DNA of 17,428 bases from JBGTKH01 sp041744735 (GTDB lineage: Bacteria > Planctomycetota > Planctomycetia > Pirellulales > Pirellulaceae), in the NCBI GenBank assembly GCA_041744735.1, contig JBGTKH010000329.1, positions 1 through 17,428 of the forward strand. Reading direction: 5' to 3'. Below, one piece after another: positions 1 to 8,174 of the stretch. How positions within the stretch are numbered: the first letter of the stretch is position 1; each line of letters begins with the position of its first letter. Both the position numbers and the translations under genes were made by a program. The notes under the pieces were generated by a model. It made no database searches and was not told the DNA's origin. It saw nothing but the letters and a program-made list of their open reading frames with translations.

Positions 1-189
1 GCTCTCTTCAAAGGTTGCCACGTCAATCTCGACGCGTGCCGTTGGGTGAACCTGTTCTTCGGCAAAATAGCCTTCCGGCAGCCAACGTTCATTGAGGGCA
101 TCTGCCAGCGCACCGGCCCACGTCGTGTGAAACGATTCCCAGTGACGCTGGGCGCTTAACGGCGGACGAAAGTGATCCAGCAGCGGCAT
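1..189 (-). CDS. DUF4058-like hypothetical protein, N-terminal part (runs off window)
   Basis: An open frame of 63 codons reads on the minus strand from ATG at 189 to the window edge without a stop. It begins MPLLDHFRPPLSAQRHWESF and contains EIDVATFEE near residues 54-62. The start is supported by an AAGGAG ribosome binding site six bases upstream of the ATG. The opening resembles hypothetical proteins common in planctomycetes that I associate, from memory, with DUF4058, a family thought to have a nuclease-like fold near Uma2. That assignment is uncertain and the biochemical role is unknown. The rest of the gene lies outside the window. It follows an enolase-like gene tail by about 40 bases on the same strand. 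Confidence 0.7.
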   Translation of the reverse strand, partial: MPLLDHFRPPLSAQRHWESFHTTWAGALADALNERWLPEGYFAEEQVHPTARVEIDVATFEES

Positions 190-229
190 GCGCGGCTCCT
201 TGTGCGGTCGAACCTTCGTAGGGTTGATT

Positions 230-328
230 CTAGTCGCTTGAAGATGCGCCGTCGATGCGGAGCGATTCTTCGATCCGCAGGAGGCGATTGTACTTCGCCA
301 GCCGGGCCACCACGTTACCGCTTCGATG
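230..328 (-). pseudogene. Enolase C-terminal tail, isolated remnant
   Basis: A 33-codon stretch on the minus strand ends in TAG at 230-232 and contains RLAKYNRLLRIEESL. This closely resembles the end of enolase, where a segment like RVAKYNQLLRIEEELG follows the GQIKTG loop. Just before it the frame reads HRSG, which in enolase belongs to the conserved SHRSGETED segment. The roughly 25 residues that should separate the two are missing. Nothing enolase-like is visible further upstream in any frame, so a functional enzyme is excluded. It is best read as a degraded or transposed 3' fragment. The tail match is good; the HRSG match could be chance. Confidence 0.55.
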
Positions 329-576
329 GCGCGGACAACGACGTGGTGATTGCCACGCACAGCGCGAGTCTCGAAAGGCTGCACAAGCGCTGGCTTGATA
401 TCAAGTTTGTCGAAACACGGTCGATCTCGCCAAAGCGGAAATCTGTACGTTCGGCCCCGTTTGGCCCTTTGCTGGTGTGAATCTCGATCGGAGAGTGGTA
501 GACTCAGTCTTCACACGTGCGGATCTTAATTCGCTTGCAATGGCACATAAGCCGGCTCCGGCCGTGAGGAGGCTGC

Positions 577-2046
577 GTGAAAGATTCACCCAACGAACTA
601 GCGGGCGCGCCCAACGGCTTTCAGATCGCTAAAGCGCCGACCGGCATTCGCGGCGTCGACGAAATTCTTTTCGGCGGCATGCCGCGCGGCAGGACCACAC
701 TTGTTGCCGGCGGGCCAGGGACGGGAAAAACGGTCTTCGGACTCGAGTCTCTATATCGCGCCGCCCTCGCTGGCGAACCGGGTATTTTCGTCACGTTCGA
801 GGAACAGGCGGAGGCCATCCGCCGTAACGCGCGGGTGATGGGTTGGGATTTTGCGCCGCTGGAGCGCGACGGCAAACTACTATTCATCGACGCCGAAGTG
901 CCGACGGATCTCGTGCAGAGCGGTGAGTTCGACATCGGCGGGCTGCTCGCAATTCTCGCCGGCCAGATCAAGGCCCTGGGGGCGCGGCGGCTGGTCATCG
1001 ACGCGGTCGACGCGCTGTTGCGGATCTTCCGCGAATCCCATCGCCGGGAAGAACAACTCCTGACGCTGCACGACTGGCTTCGGCAGAAGGGTCAGACGGC
1101 CCTGCTGACCATGAAGAACGGCGGCGAAGTGCCTCGCGCCCGCCTCAACTTCGAGTACATGGCTGACTGTGTCGTCCTGCTGGATCAGCGCATCATTGGC
1201 CAAGTCGCGACGCGTCGTCTGCGTGTGCTCAAGTACCGCGGCTCCGGATTCTTGAGCAACGAGTATCCCTACATCATTACGTCCGGCGGTATCGTGCTGT
1301 TGCCGATTTCGAGCGTCGAACTGTCTCAGCAGCCTTTCGGTCCCAAGTTTTCGACCGGAATCAGCGGACTGGATCCGCTGCTGAGCGGTGGGTTTTCTCG
1401 AGGTTCGTGCATCTTGATCGGCGGTGCCAGCGGGACCGGCAAGACGACGCTGGCCTGCTCCATTGCCACCGCCGCCTGCAGCGGCGGCGAGCGCGTGCTG
1501 TATGTCAGTTTTGAGGACAGCCGTGAAGGTCTTGTGAGCATGATGCGCAGTCCGGGACTCGATCTCGGTCAGCAACTGGAAGCCCGGCGTCTGCAGGTGC
1601 TGACGGCGATACCCGAGGCCAAGGGCGTCGAGGAGCATTTGTGGCGCATCCTTCAGGCCATCGACGCGCACAAGCCGCAGCATCTGGTGCTCGATTCGAT
1701 CAGCGCCTGCCATCGGATGGGCTCGGAGGAGGCCGCCTTTGACTTCCTCGTCCGGCTGCTCATGCACTGCAAGGCGCGCGGCCTGACGTGCCTGTTTGTA
1801 AACCAAACAGGCCCCGCACAGCCGATTCATGAGATCAGCGGGATCGGCATTTCTTCGCTGGTCGATACGCTGGTCGTGCTGGAACAGGATTGGCCCGACG
1901 AGTCGCACCGGCGGCGGCTGTTGATCGTAAAAGTTCGCGGCAGCCCGCATTCGCACATTTATCACAACTTCCAAATCACCGGTCAAGGAATCCAAGTTGA
2001 CGACGCGGCACCGGCTCCGTCCGTTCGGCAGGAGCAGCGGCTATGA
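577..2046 (+). CDS. kaiC: KaiC-like double-domain ATPase
   Basis: This 489-residue protein has two RecA/KaiC domains in tandem, as in circadian KaiC. The first has Walker A GGPGTGKT at 45-52, the catalytic FEE at 74-76 and Walker B LVIDAVDA near 139-146. The second has Walker A GGASGTGKT at 282-290, FED at 312-314 and Walker B LVLDSIS near 370-376. The sequence ISSLVDTL at 425-432 aligns with the KaiC phosphorylation segment ISTITDTI, so Ser426 and Ser427 sit at the Ser431/Thr432 phosphosites. KVRGSPHSH near 452-460 corresponds to KMRGSWHDK. The start is GTG at 577 with GAGGAGG four bases before it. It overlaps the kaiB-like gene by ATGA, so they are probably translationally coupled. Known KaiC forms hexamers with ATPase and autokinase activity; clock function here is inference, and a stress-response role is equally possible. 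Confidence 0.88.
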   Translation: MKDSPNELAGAPNGFQIAKAPTGIRGVDEILFGGMPRGRTTLVAGGPGTGKTVFGLESLYRAALAGEPGIFVTFEEQAEAIRRNARVMGWDFAPLERDGKLLFIDAEVPTDLVQSGEFDIGGLLAILAGQIKALGARRLVIDAVDALLRIFRESHRREEQLLTLHDWLRQKGQTALLTMKNGGEVPRARLNFEYMADCVVLLDQRIIGQVATRRLRVLKYRGSGFLSNEYPYIITSGGIVLLPISSVELSQQPFGPKFSTGISGLDPLLSGGFSRGSCILIGGASGTGKTTLACSIATAACSGGERVLYVSFEDSREGLVSMMRSPGLDLGQQLEARRLQVLTAIPEAKGVEEHLWRILQAIDAHKPQHLVLDSISACHRMGSEEAAFDFLVRLLMHCKARGLTCLFVNQTGPAQPIHEISGIGISSLVDTLVVLEQDWPDESHRRRLLIVKVRGSPHSHIYHNFQITGQGIQVDDAAPAPSVRQEQRL

Positions 2047-2360
2047 GCGACACACCCGCGATGAACAGCGGAGCGTCCGAAGCGCGGCGGATTCGCCGGC
2101 TCATGCTCTTCGTTGCTGACGGCGAGGCCAATTCGCTCGCGGCCCGTAAGAACTTGCAAAAGATCTGCGATGCGGAACCCAACTGTCACTTCGAACTGCA
2201 GGTGGTCAACGTATTCGACGATTATCAAACCGCGCTAAAACATCGGGTGCTTGTCACCCCATGTTTGATCTTGTTAGAGCCGCTGCCGCGCGTCATGGTG
2301 GCCGGGACACTCAACGATGTGGACAAAATCCGCATCGCGTTGCGACTCAACACGGAGTGA
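2043..2360 (+). CDS. kaiB: KaiB-like protein
   Basis: This 105-residue protein aligns with KaiB over residues 18-102. LMLFVADGEANSLAARKNL matches the first strand and helix (KLYVAGNTPNSVRALKTL in cyanobacteria). VVNVFDDYQTALKHRVLVTP matches the region around the conserved TP, and PRVMVAGTLNDVDKIRIALRL matches the last part. KaiB has a thioredoxin-like fold that can switch shape to bind KaiC. A 17-residue Ser/Ala-rich N-terminus precedes the domain. The ATG at 2043 overlaps the kaiC stop codon. A GGAG motif near the 3' end serves the kinase gene six bases downstream. Partnership with the adjacent KaiC-like protein is a strong inference from coupling. Confidence 0.85.
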   Translation: MSDTPAMNSGASEARRIRRLMLFVADGEANSLAARKNLQKICDAEPNCHFELQVVNVFDDYQTALKHRVLVTPCLILLEPLPRVMVAGTLNDVDKIRIALRLNTE

Positions 2361-2366
2361 CCGCTA

Positions 2367-4451
2367 ATGCCCCAACGTGATGAGCATGCACAACGTTTAG
2401 CCGAAGCGGAAACCAGCCTCGCGGCGTTGCTGGGGCAAGAGGTAGACGCGGTCATCGGCAATCGGGACGTGATGGTTGTCCGCCTGGTGCAGGCCGAGCA
2501 GGCGCTGCGCAACAGCGAGCAGCGGCTGAGCGCCTTTCTAGAGAACAGCCAGGTTATCGCGTGGATGAAGGACGAGGACGGACGATACGTATTTCTCAGC
2601 CGCAATTTCGAACACCGCTTCGGCGTGCGCCTGGCAGACTGGCAGGGAAAAACCGACCCCGAAATCTGGCCGCCGGAGTTGGCCGAGCAGTTCCGTCGCA
2701 ACGACCTGGCCGTGCTGGCCGCCGGCCGACCGATCGAATTCACCGAGCGGGCCCGCAATTCAGACGGCAGTGTCTCCTGGTGGTTGAGCTGCAAGTTTTT
2801 GTTCCAAGATGGGATCGCCAAGCGCTTCGTCGGCGGCCTGGCCGTGGACATCACGCAGCGCAAACAGGCGGAGTTGGAACTGAAACGTGCCAAAGACGAA
2901 CTGTTTGACTTCGTCGAGAATGCCACGATCGGAATTCACTGGGTGGGGCCCGACGGAAACATTCTTTGGGCCAATCGCAAAGAACTGGAAATGCTGGGGT
3001 ACACGAAAAACGAGTACGTCGGCCGGCACATTTCCGAGTTTCATGCCGATCACGACGTGATCGAGGACATCCTGAACCGCCTCAACAATCTCCAGGAAGT
3101 CCACGAATATGAAGCTCGCCTCTGCTGCAAGGACGGTTCGACAATCGATGTCATCATCGATTCCAACGTCTACCAGGAGAACGGACGATTTGTCCACACC
3201 CGTTGCTTCACGCGCGACGTGACCAGCCGCAAGCGGGCCGAGCAGGCGCTGCGGGAACTGAATGAATCGCTGGAGCAGCAAGTCTTGCAGCGCACCGCGA
3301 TGTTACGATTGCTGCAAGACGTCACACGCGCCGCGAATGAAGCGCACACGGTTGAGCAGGCGGCGCTGGCGGCCATGCAGCGGATCGCCGACTACAACGG
3401 CTGGCAAGCAGGCCACCTCTGGCAATTGGCCGAGGACGGCAGTGGGCAGTTGGTCGGCAGCGGCATCTGGTATCTCTCCGAAAAAGCGGACCAGGCGATC
3501 GGGCGGCTGCAGGAATATCAGTCTGCTTGCGAACAGGCGCGGATCTCCTCGGGCGAGTTCCTGGTCGGCGCGGTGGCTCAGTCCATAAAGCCGCAGTGGA
3601 TCGATGACATGGTGCGATCGTCCGGCTGGTATCGTGGCGACGCGCAAGACTTCGGCCTGCACGCCGCAATCGCGTTTCCCGTCACCGCCAATGATGAAGT
3701 GGTCGCAGTCATGGAGTTCTTCTCCGACCATGCGGCCCGCCGTGACTCGCGCTTCATGGAAATCATGCCCGACGTGGGCATCCAACTCGGTCACGTCATC
3801 GAACGAAAACGGCTCGAAAAGGAAGTTGCTGATTCGGCAGAACGCGAGCAACGACGAATCGGCAGCGACATTCACGACGGCGTGGGACAGGAGTTGACGG
3901 GCTTGCGATATTTGGCCACCGCGCACGTGGAATCGTTGGCCGAGCAGTCGTCCCCCGACGCAGCCGCGGCGCGGCGGATCTTGCAAGCCTTCGAAACGGT
4001 CCAGAAACATTTGCGTGGAATCATCAAGGATTTGGTTCCCGTGGAGGTGGACGAACAGGGATTCCTGGTCGCCTTGCAATCTCTTGTGGAGCGCACCAGC
4101 GACGCGCATGACGTCGAGTGCTCGTTTGAGTGCGAACAGCCGATCGCCATCGAAGACAATCTGCTGGCGACGCACGTTTATCGCATCGCACAAGAAGCGG
4201 TTAACAATGCTGTCCGGCATTCCTCGGCGGATCGCCTGGTGATCCGGATCGATGCGAACGATGGTAAGCTGAACTTGCAAATCGTCGATGACGGTGTGGG
4301 CATTGGCCCGGAACCATTTAAAAGAGCAGGCTTCGGCCTTCGCACGATGCGGTTTCGCGCGCACTTAATTGGCGCCCGCCTCACGATTGAGGCCCGCAAT
4401 GAGGGCGGAACCTCCGTGACGTGCGAGGTTCCTACTCGACAGTCCGATTGA
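2367..4451 (+). CDS. PAS-PAS-GAF sensor histidine kinase (HisKA_3/NarL class)
   Basis: The 694-residue kinase is probably cytoplasmic, with no signal peptide or membrane segment seen. An N-terminal coiled coil (1-55) leads into PAS domain 1 (about 50-165, ending DITQRKQAE) and PAS domain 2 (about 175-292, ending DVTSRKRAE). A coiled linker and a GAF domain (about 312-482) follow. The dimerisation box EREQRRIGSDIHDGVGQ places the phosphorylated histidine at His503. The ATPase domain has an N box near 606-619 (RIAQEAVNNAVRH), a G1 box DDGVGIG (641-647) and a G2 box GFGLRTM (655-661). HisKA_3 kinases usually pass phosphate to NarL-type regulators, but none is encoded here. The ATG lies six bases after kaiB, with GGAG nine bases before it. 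It is plausibly the output or input kinase of the Kai pair, taking the place SasA has in cyanobacteria, but it lacks SasA's KaiB-like sensor domain. Confidence 0.9.
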   Translation: MPQRDEHAQRLAEAETSLAALLGQEVDAVIGNRDVMVVRLVQAEQALRNSEQRLSAFLENSQVIAWMKDEDGRYVFLSRNFEHRFGVRLADWQGKTDPEIWPPELAEQFRRNDLAVLAAGRPIEFTERARNSDGSVSWWLSCKFLFQDGIAKRFVGGLAVDITQRKQAELELKRAKDELFDFVENATIGIHWVGPDGNILWANRKELEMLGYTKNEYVGRHISEFHADHDVIEDILNRLNNLQEVHEYEARLCCKDGSTIDVIIDSNVYQENGRFVHTRCFTRDVTSRKRAEQALRELNESLEQQVLQRTAMLRLLQDVTRAANEAHTVEQAALAAMQRIADYNGWQAGHLWQLAEDGSGQLVGSGIWYLSEKADQAIGRLQEYQSACEQARISSGEFLVGAVAQSIKPQWIDDMVRSSGWYRGDAQDFGLHAAIAFPVTANDEVVAVMEFFSDHAARRDSRFMEIMPDVGIQLGHVIERKRLEKEVADSAEREQRRIGSDIHDGVGQELTGLRYLATAHVESLAEQSSPDAAAARRILQAFETVQKHLRGIIKDLVPVEVDEQGFLVALQSLVERTSDAHDVECSFECEQPIAIEDNLLATHVYRIAQEAVNNAVRHSSADRLVIRIDANDGKLNLQIVDDGVGIGPEPFKRAGFGLRTMRFRAHLIGARLTIEARNEGGTSVTCEVPTRQSD

Positions 4452-4554
4452 GATGCAACGCATTTAGCCGCGTCCCAGCCTAACACCCTCATCGGCGGCC
4501 GTTCGCCTTGGTACAATCAAGGCCACCAATCATCAAATCGAAAGGGTTTTGACG

Positions 4555-6093
4555 ATGAAGTATGCACTGTTCGCATTTGCCACGTTTTTGTTGGCTCCCT
4601 GGCCCGCGCTGTTCGGCACCGACGCCAAGTCTGAACGGCCCAACGTCGTCGTCTTCCTCGTGGATGACATGGGCGTGATGGACACGTCGGTACCGTTTCT
4701 AACCGATGAGGCGGGCAAACCGATGCGGTATCCGCTGAACGACTATTACCGCACGCCGAATATGGAGCGACTGGCGGCTCGCGGGATTCGTTTCAACAAC
4801 TTCTACGCAATGAGCGTCTGCTCGCCGACGCGCATTTCCATCCTGACCGGCCAGAACGCCGCGCGGCACCATACGACGAACTGGATTAATCCCGACAAAA
4901 ATAACCGCGGTCCCTCCGGTCCGCCGCAATGGAATTGGCAAGGCTTGACGAGAGGCGACGTAACGTTGCCGCGGCTGCTGCAAACGGCCGGCTATCGCAC
5001 GATCCACGTTGGCAAGGGGCATTTCGGGCCGCGCGAATTCGAAGGGGCCGAGCCGAAGAACCTGGGCTTCGACATCAACGTCGCCGGCTGTTCGATCGGA
5101 GCACCAGCGAGCTACTACGGCACGCAGAACTATGGGCAGGGTCAGAAGCAGAGAGCTTCCAGCGCCGTTCCGCACTTAGAAAAATATCACGGCACGGAGA
5201 CGTTTCTTACTGAAGCCCTGACGATCGAGGCGAACGCTCACGTCGCCGAAGCGGTGAAAGCCGGCCAGCCATTTTTTCTGTACTTCGCACATTACGCCGT
5301 CCACGCGCCGTTCAATTCGGACCCGCGTTTCGCCGCGAACTACACGGACTCCGGCAAGCCCGCGCCCGCGCAGGCGTTCGCCACGTTGATCGAAGGCATG
5401 GACAAATCGCTCGGCGATGTTCTGGATCAGCTCGACGCACTTGGCGTGGCTGAGAATACGTTGATCTTCTTCCTCGGCGACAACGGCTCCGATGCACCGC
5501 TCGGTCATCAGCACGAGGTTGCGTGTGCCGCGCCGCTGCGTGGCAAGAAGGGAGCACATTATGAAGGCGGCATGCGAGTCCCCTTCATCGCCGCTTGGGC
5601 GAAGTCCAGCCGCGACGACCCGCATCAGGCACGTCTGCCCATTCCCGCCGCCGCCATTCAAGGCCAGCAGGCAGCGGTGCACGACCTGTTCCCGACGATT
5701 CTCGGATTGGCCGACGTCGCGTCGCCCAGTGGCCAAGTTGTCGACGGACTGCCGCTCGACACGCTGCTTTCCGGCAAGCCCGACACATTGCGCGAGGAGA
5801 TTTTCCTGATGCACTACCCGCACGCGCCGCATCGCAGCGATTACTTCACCTGCTACCGGCACGGCGATTGGAAAGTCATCTACCATTACATCCCGTCGGC
5901 GGCTTCTGAAAACTCGCACTACCAACTTTACAATCTGGCGGCTGACCCGTTTGAATCGACGAATCTTGCCGTGTCCAACCCCGATCAACTGCGCCGGCTC
6001 ATGCAGGAACTGGCCGCGAGCCTGGAACAACACGACGCCCTTTACCCCGTGGACAAAGACAGCAACGCGCCGCTGAAGCCGAAACTGCCATGA
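4555..6093 (+). CDS. Type I sulfatase (arylsulfatase family), exported
   Basis: A 512-residue sulfatase with an N-terminal signal peptide (MKYALFAFATFLLAPWPALF). The formylglycine motif CSPTR begins at Cys89, which an FGE-type enzyme would have to oxidise. Metal and substrate residues typical of the family are visible: Asp37-Asp38 (VDDMG), Lys154 and His156 (VGKGHFG, usually GKWHLG), His250 (YAVHAP) and Asp309-Asn310 (GDNGSD). The closing part has the usual sulfatase C-terminal subdomain (WKVIYHY, YQLYNLAADPFE). A TTG at 4549 would add two residues, but AAAGGG at 4541-4546 is correctly spaced only for the ATG at 4555. A TACAAT box at 4512-4517 could be a -10 element, though no matching -35 is obvious. 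The substrate cannot be told; planctomycetes use many sulfatases on algal polysaccharides. Confidence 0.92.
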   Translation: MKYALFAFATFLLAPWPALFGTDAKSERPNVVVFLVDDMGVMDTSVPFLTDEAGKPMRYPLNDYYRTPNMERLAARGIRFNNFYAMSVCSPTRISILTGQNAARHHTTNWINPDKNNRGPSGPPQWNWQGLTRGDVTLPRLLQTAGYRTIHVGKGHFGPREFEGAEPKNLGFDINVAGCSIGAPASYYGTQNYGQGQKQRASSAVPHLEKYHGTETFLTEALTIEANAHVAEAVKAGQPFFLYFAHYAVHAPFNSDPRFAANYTDSGKPAPAQAFATLIEGMDKSLGDVLDQLDALGVAENTLIFFLGDNGSDAPLGHQHEVACAAPLRGKKGAHYEGGMRVPFIAAWAKSSRDDPHQARLPIPAAAIQGQQAAVHDLFPTILGLADVASPSGQVVDGLPLDTLLSGKPDTLREEIFLMHYPHAPHRSDYFTCYRHGDWKVIYHYIPSAASENSHYQLYNLAADPFESTNLAVSNPDQLRRLMQELAASLEQHDALYPVDKDSNAPLKPKLP

Positions 6094-6151
6094 TGTCGTT
6101 CGGGAATTGCGCAGTGCCCAGTACTCAGTAATTGGGCAGTGTCGCAACTTT

Positions 6152-6268
6152 GTGTTGCTGATGAGAATGAACGGAGGGTGGCTGGGGCTGAGTCCGCGAA
6201 GCCCCAGTACGTTGCAAGCTGGGGCTTCGCGGACTCAGCCCCAGCCACCCAAAGCTGCTCAGCAACAC
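6152..6268. repeat. Long near-perfect palindrome with nested outer stem
   Basis: Two perfect 32-base arms lie at 6176-6207 and 6219-6250, separated by an 11-base loop. They contain the phrase GGCTGAGTCCGCGAAGCCCC. An outer 10-base stem pairs 6152-6161 with 6259-6268, and weaker complementarity extends to about 6120 and 6295. No open frame is plausible here. Its position between two same-strand genes and its length suggest a mobile palindromic (MITE or REP-like) element. As RNA it would form a very stable hairpin that could also end transcription of the sulfatase gene, although no T-run follows. Confidence 0.85.
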
Positions 6269-6329
6269 GATGTTCGGACACTACCAGTAATTGGTGCTCG
6301 TTACTTATAGAACTTCGTACTTAGAACTT

Positions 6330-6364
6330 CGTAATTCGTAATTCGTAATTCGTACTTCGTACTT
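6330..6364. repeat. Heptamer tandem repeat (CGTAATT/CGTACTT)
   Basis: Five head-to-tail seven-base units are present: CGTAATT three times, then CGTACTT twice. A further CGTACTT lies at 6316-6322. The tract is much more AT-rich than its surroundings and ends about 30 bases before the Sua5 gene. It may be a slippage-prone microsatellite; a regulatory effect is possible but not shown. Confidence 0.8.
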
Positions 6365-6396
6365 CGTTCGACTCTCCATGCCCACAGTGGCCACCC

Positions 6397-7395
6397 ATGC
6401 CCTCAATCCAAGTTCAAGTATCGATCGAGCAAATCGCCACCGCGGCCGAGATTTTGCGGCGTGGCGGTTTGGTCGCGTTTCCCACGGAGACCGTTTACGG
6501 GCTGGGGGCAGACGCGGAAAACGAAGACGCCGTGCGGCGCGTGTTCGCCGCGAAAGGGCGGCCGGCCGATCATCCACTCATCGTGCACGTGGCCAATGCC
6601 GAAAGTCTCGATGAATGGGCCAGCGACATCCCGGAGATCGCGTGGCGATTGGCCGAACAGTTTTGGCCGGGACCGCTAACGATCATTCTGAAGCGTAGCG
6701 AGCGAGTGCCGGAGATTGTCACCGGCGGATTGGCGACAGTAGGTTTGCGAGTGCCGTCACATCCGACCGCGCTGGCCCTGTTGCGAGCATTTGGCGGAGC
6801 CATCGCGGCGCCGTCGGCCAATCGCTTTGGACGAGTCAGCCCAACGACCGCCGCGCACGTGCGTGAGGAGTTGGGGGATGCTGTTGAAATGGTGCTCGAT
6901 GGCGGCGCGTGCAACGTGGGGCTTGAATCGACGATCGTTGACCTGTCGTCGGGCGCGCCGACGATTCTCCGGCCGGGTGCGATTACACAGCAGGACTTGC
7001 AGCGCGTGCTGGATCGGCCGGTCTTGTACGGCGGCACCGATTCGCCGCGCTGCTCCGGGCGCTTGGAAAGTCACTATGCACCGCGTGCAACGGTCGAATT
7101 ACTCGACTCGCAAGACATCGTCGATCGTGCGCTGAAGTTGAGCCGACAGCATCTGAAAGTGGCCGTGCTGTCAGGACACGCGCCGGTCGACTTGCCGCGC
7201 GACGTCGAACATCTTCCACTTTCGTCTGACGCGGAATCGTGTGCGCGGGATTTGTACTCGGCACTGCGCGAGGTGGACCGGCGAGCGTGCGACGTGGCGC
7301 TGGTGACGCTGCCCGAAGAAACGGGGCTCGGCGTGGCCATCGCCGACCGGCTACGCAAGGCGGGCGGCCCGCGAAACCGTAGCGAGGACGATTGA
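6397..7395 (+). CDS. Threonylcarbamoyl-AMP synthase, Sua5 type
   Basis: This 332-residue protein has the YrdC/Sua5 fold. It uses threonine, bicarbonate and ATP to make threonylcarbamoyl-adenylate, the first step of tRNA t6A modification at position 37. Visible signatures are PTETVYGLG (29-37), KGRPADHPL (53-61), GPLTIIL, and APSANRFGRVSPT with the Ser-x-Asn element. The linker SGRLESHYAPRA and about 120 further residues form the extra Sua5 C-terminal domain, so this is the long form rather than short TsaC. No good ribosome binding site precedes the ATG at 6397, which is common in this window. Its stop overlaps the start of the HD-domain gene by one base (TGATG), so the pair is probably one operon. 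Confidence 0.92.
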   Translation: MPSIQVQVSIEQIATAAEILRRGGLVAFPTETVYGLGADAENEDAVRRVFAAKGRPADHPLIVHVANAESLDEWASDIPEIAWRLAEQFWPGPLTIILKRSERVPEIVTGGLATVGLRVPSHPTALALLRAFGGAIAAPSANRFGRVSPTTAAHVREELGDAVEMVLDGGACNVGLESTIVDLSSGAPTILRPGAITQQDLQRVLDRPVLYGGTDSPRCSGRLESHYAPRATVELLDSQDIVDRALKLSRQHLKVAVLSGHAPVDLPRDVEHLPLSSDAESCARDLYSALREVDRRACDVALVTLPEETGLGVAIADRLRKAGGPRNRSEDD

Positions 7396-8048
7396 TGTTC
7401 GACCCTTCGTACGTATTGCAGCAGACTGTGGAATACGTGCAGCGAACGCTGGCCGCCGACAGTTCGGGACACGATTGGTGGCACGTGTACCGCGTGTGGC
7501 AGAATGCGCTGCACATCGGCAGAGCGGAAGGAGCCGATCCGTGCGTGGTGCAATTGGCGGCGCTGCTGCACGACATCGCCGATTGGAAGTTTCACAACGG
7601 CGACGAGTCGGTGGGTCCGCAACGAGCCCGCGCGTGGCTGACGGAAATGCAAGTCGATCCGGCCACAATCGACCACGTGTGCGACATCATCGCGCATCTG
7701 TCGTTCAAAGGGGCCGGCGTGGCCACGACGATGTCCACACTGGAAGGACAAGTCGTGCAAGACGCCGACCGGCTGGACGCGATCGGAGCCATCGGCATTG
7801 CTCGCGCCTTTGCCTACGGCGGGCACGCCGGCCGCGCGATGTACGACCCCAACATCCCGCCCGAGCCGCACGATTCGTTCGCCGCTTACAAGAAAAACTC
7901 CGGCCCCACGATCAATCACTTCTATGAAAAACTGCTGCTGCTCAAAGACCGCATGAACACCGCCACCGGCCGCAAGATCGCCGCCGAGCGGCATCAGTTC
8001 ATGCAGCAGTACCTGGATCGGTTCTTCGCCGAATGGAACGCAAATTGA
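7395..8048 (+). CDS. HD-domain phosphohydrolase, YpgQ/YedJ-like
   Basis: A 217-residue HD-superfamily protein. The metal-binding set is visible: His30 in GHDWWHVYRVW, His59-Asp60 in ALLHDIADWKF, and Asp123/Asp125 in VQDADRLDAIGAIG. The pattern (GHDWWH, then LLHDIADWKF, then DADRLDAIGAIGIARAFAYG) fits the YpgQ/YedJ family, whose members hydrolyse nucleotide-type phosphate or pyrophosphate bonds; the substrate here is unknown. The ATG at 7395 shares its A with the stop codon of the upstream Sua5 gene, suggesting coupled translation. An in-frame TTG three bases earlier is less likely. A strong palindrome follows and probably ends the transcript. Confidence 0.87.
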   Translation: MFDPSYVLQQTVEYVQRTLAADSSGHDWWHVYRVWQNALHIGRAEGADPCVVQLAALLHDIADWKFHNGDESVGPQRARAWLTEMQVDPATIDHVCDIIAHLSFKGAGVATTMSTLEGQVVQDADRLDAIGAIGIARAFAYGGHAGRAMYDPNIPPEPHDSFAAYKKNSGPTINHFYEKLLLLKDRMNTATGRKIAAERHQFMQQYLDRFFAEWNAN

Positions 8049-8058
8049 GTGGCAACGT

Positions 8059-8158
8059 CGTAGGATGGACGCCCACGTCCGTCCCACTTCTTAATACCAA
8101 ACCTATCTGGATTCTTAATACCAAACCTGTCTGGACGGACGTGGGCGTCCATCCTACG
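8059..8158. repeat. 26-bp inverted repeat enclosing a tandem duplication
   Basis: Perfect 26-base arms at 8059-8084 and 8133-8158 contain TAGGATGGACGCCCACGTCC and its complement. Inside, a 24-base unit containing TTCTTAATACCAAACCT occurs twice in tandem (8088-8111 and 8112-8135) with one difference. The element fills the gap between two convergent genes, the HD protein on plus and DAHP synthase on minus. It may act as a two-way terminator or be a dispersed palindromic repeat. Confidence 0.87.
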
Positions 8159-8174
8159 TGTATTGAGACAAAGC

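Noticed and set aside
172..480. 102-codon plus-strand frame over the enolase-like tail
   Set aside because: It overlaps a well-supported minus-strand start with its own ribosome binding site, has no ribosome binding site itself, and shows no recognisable domain.
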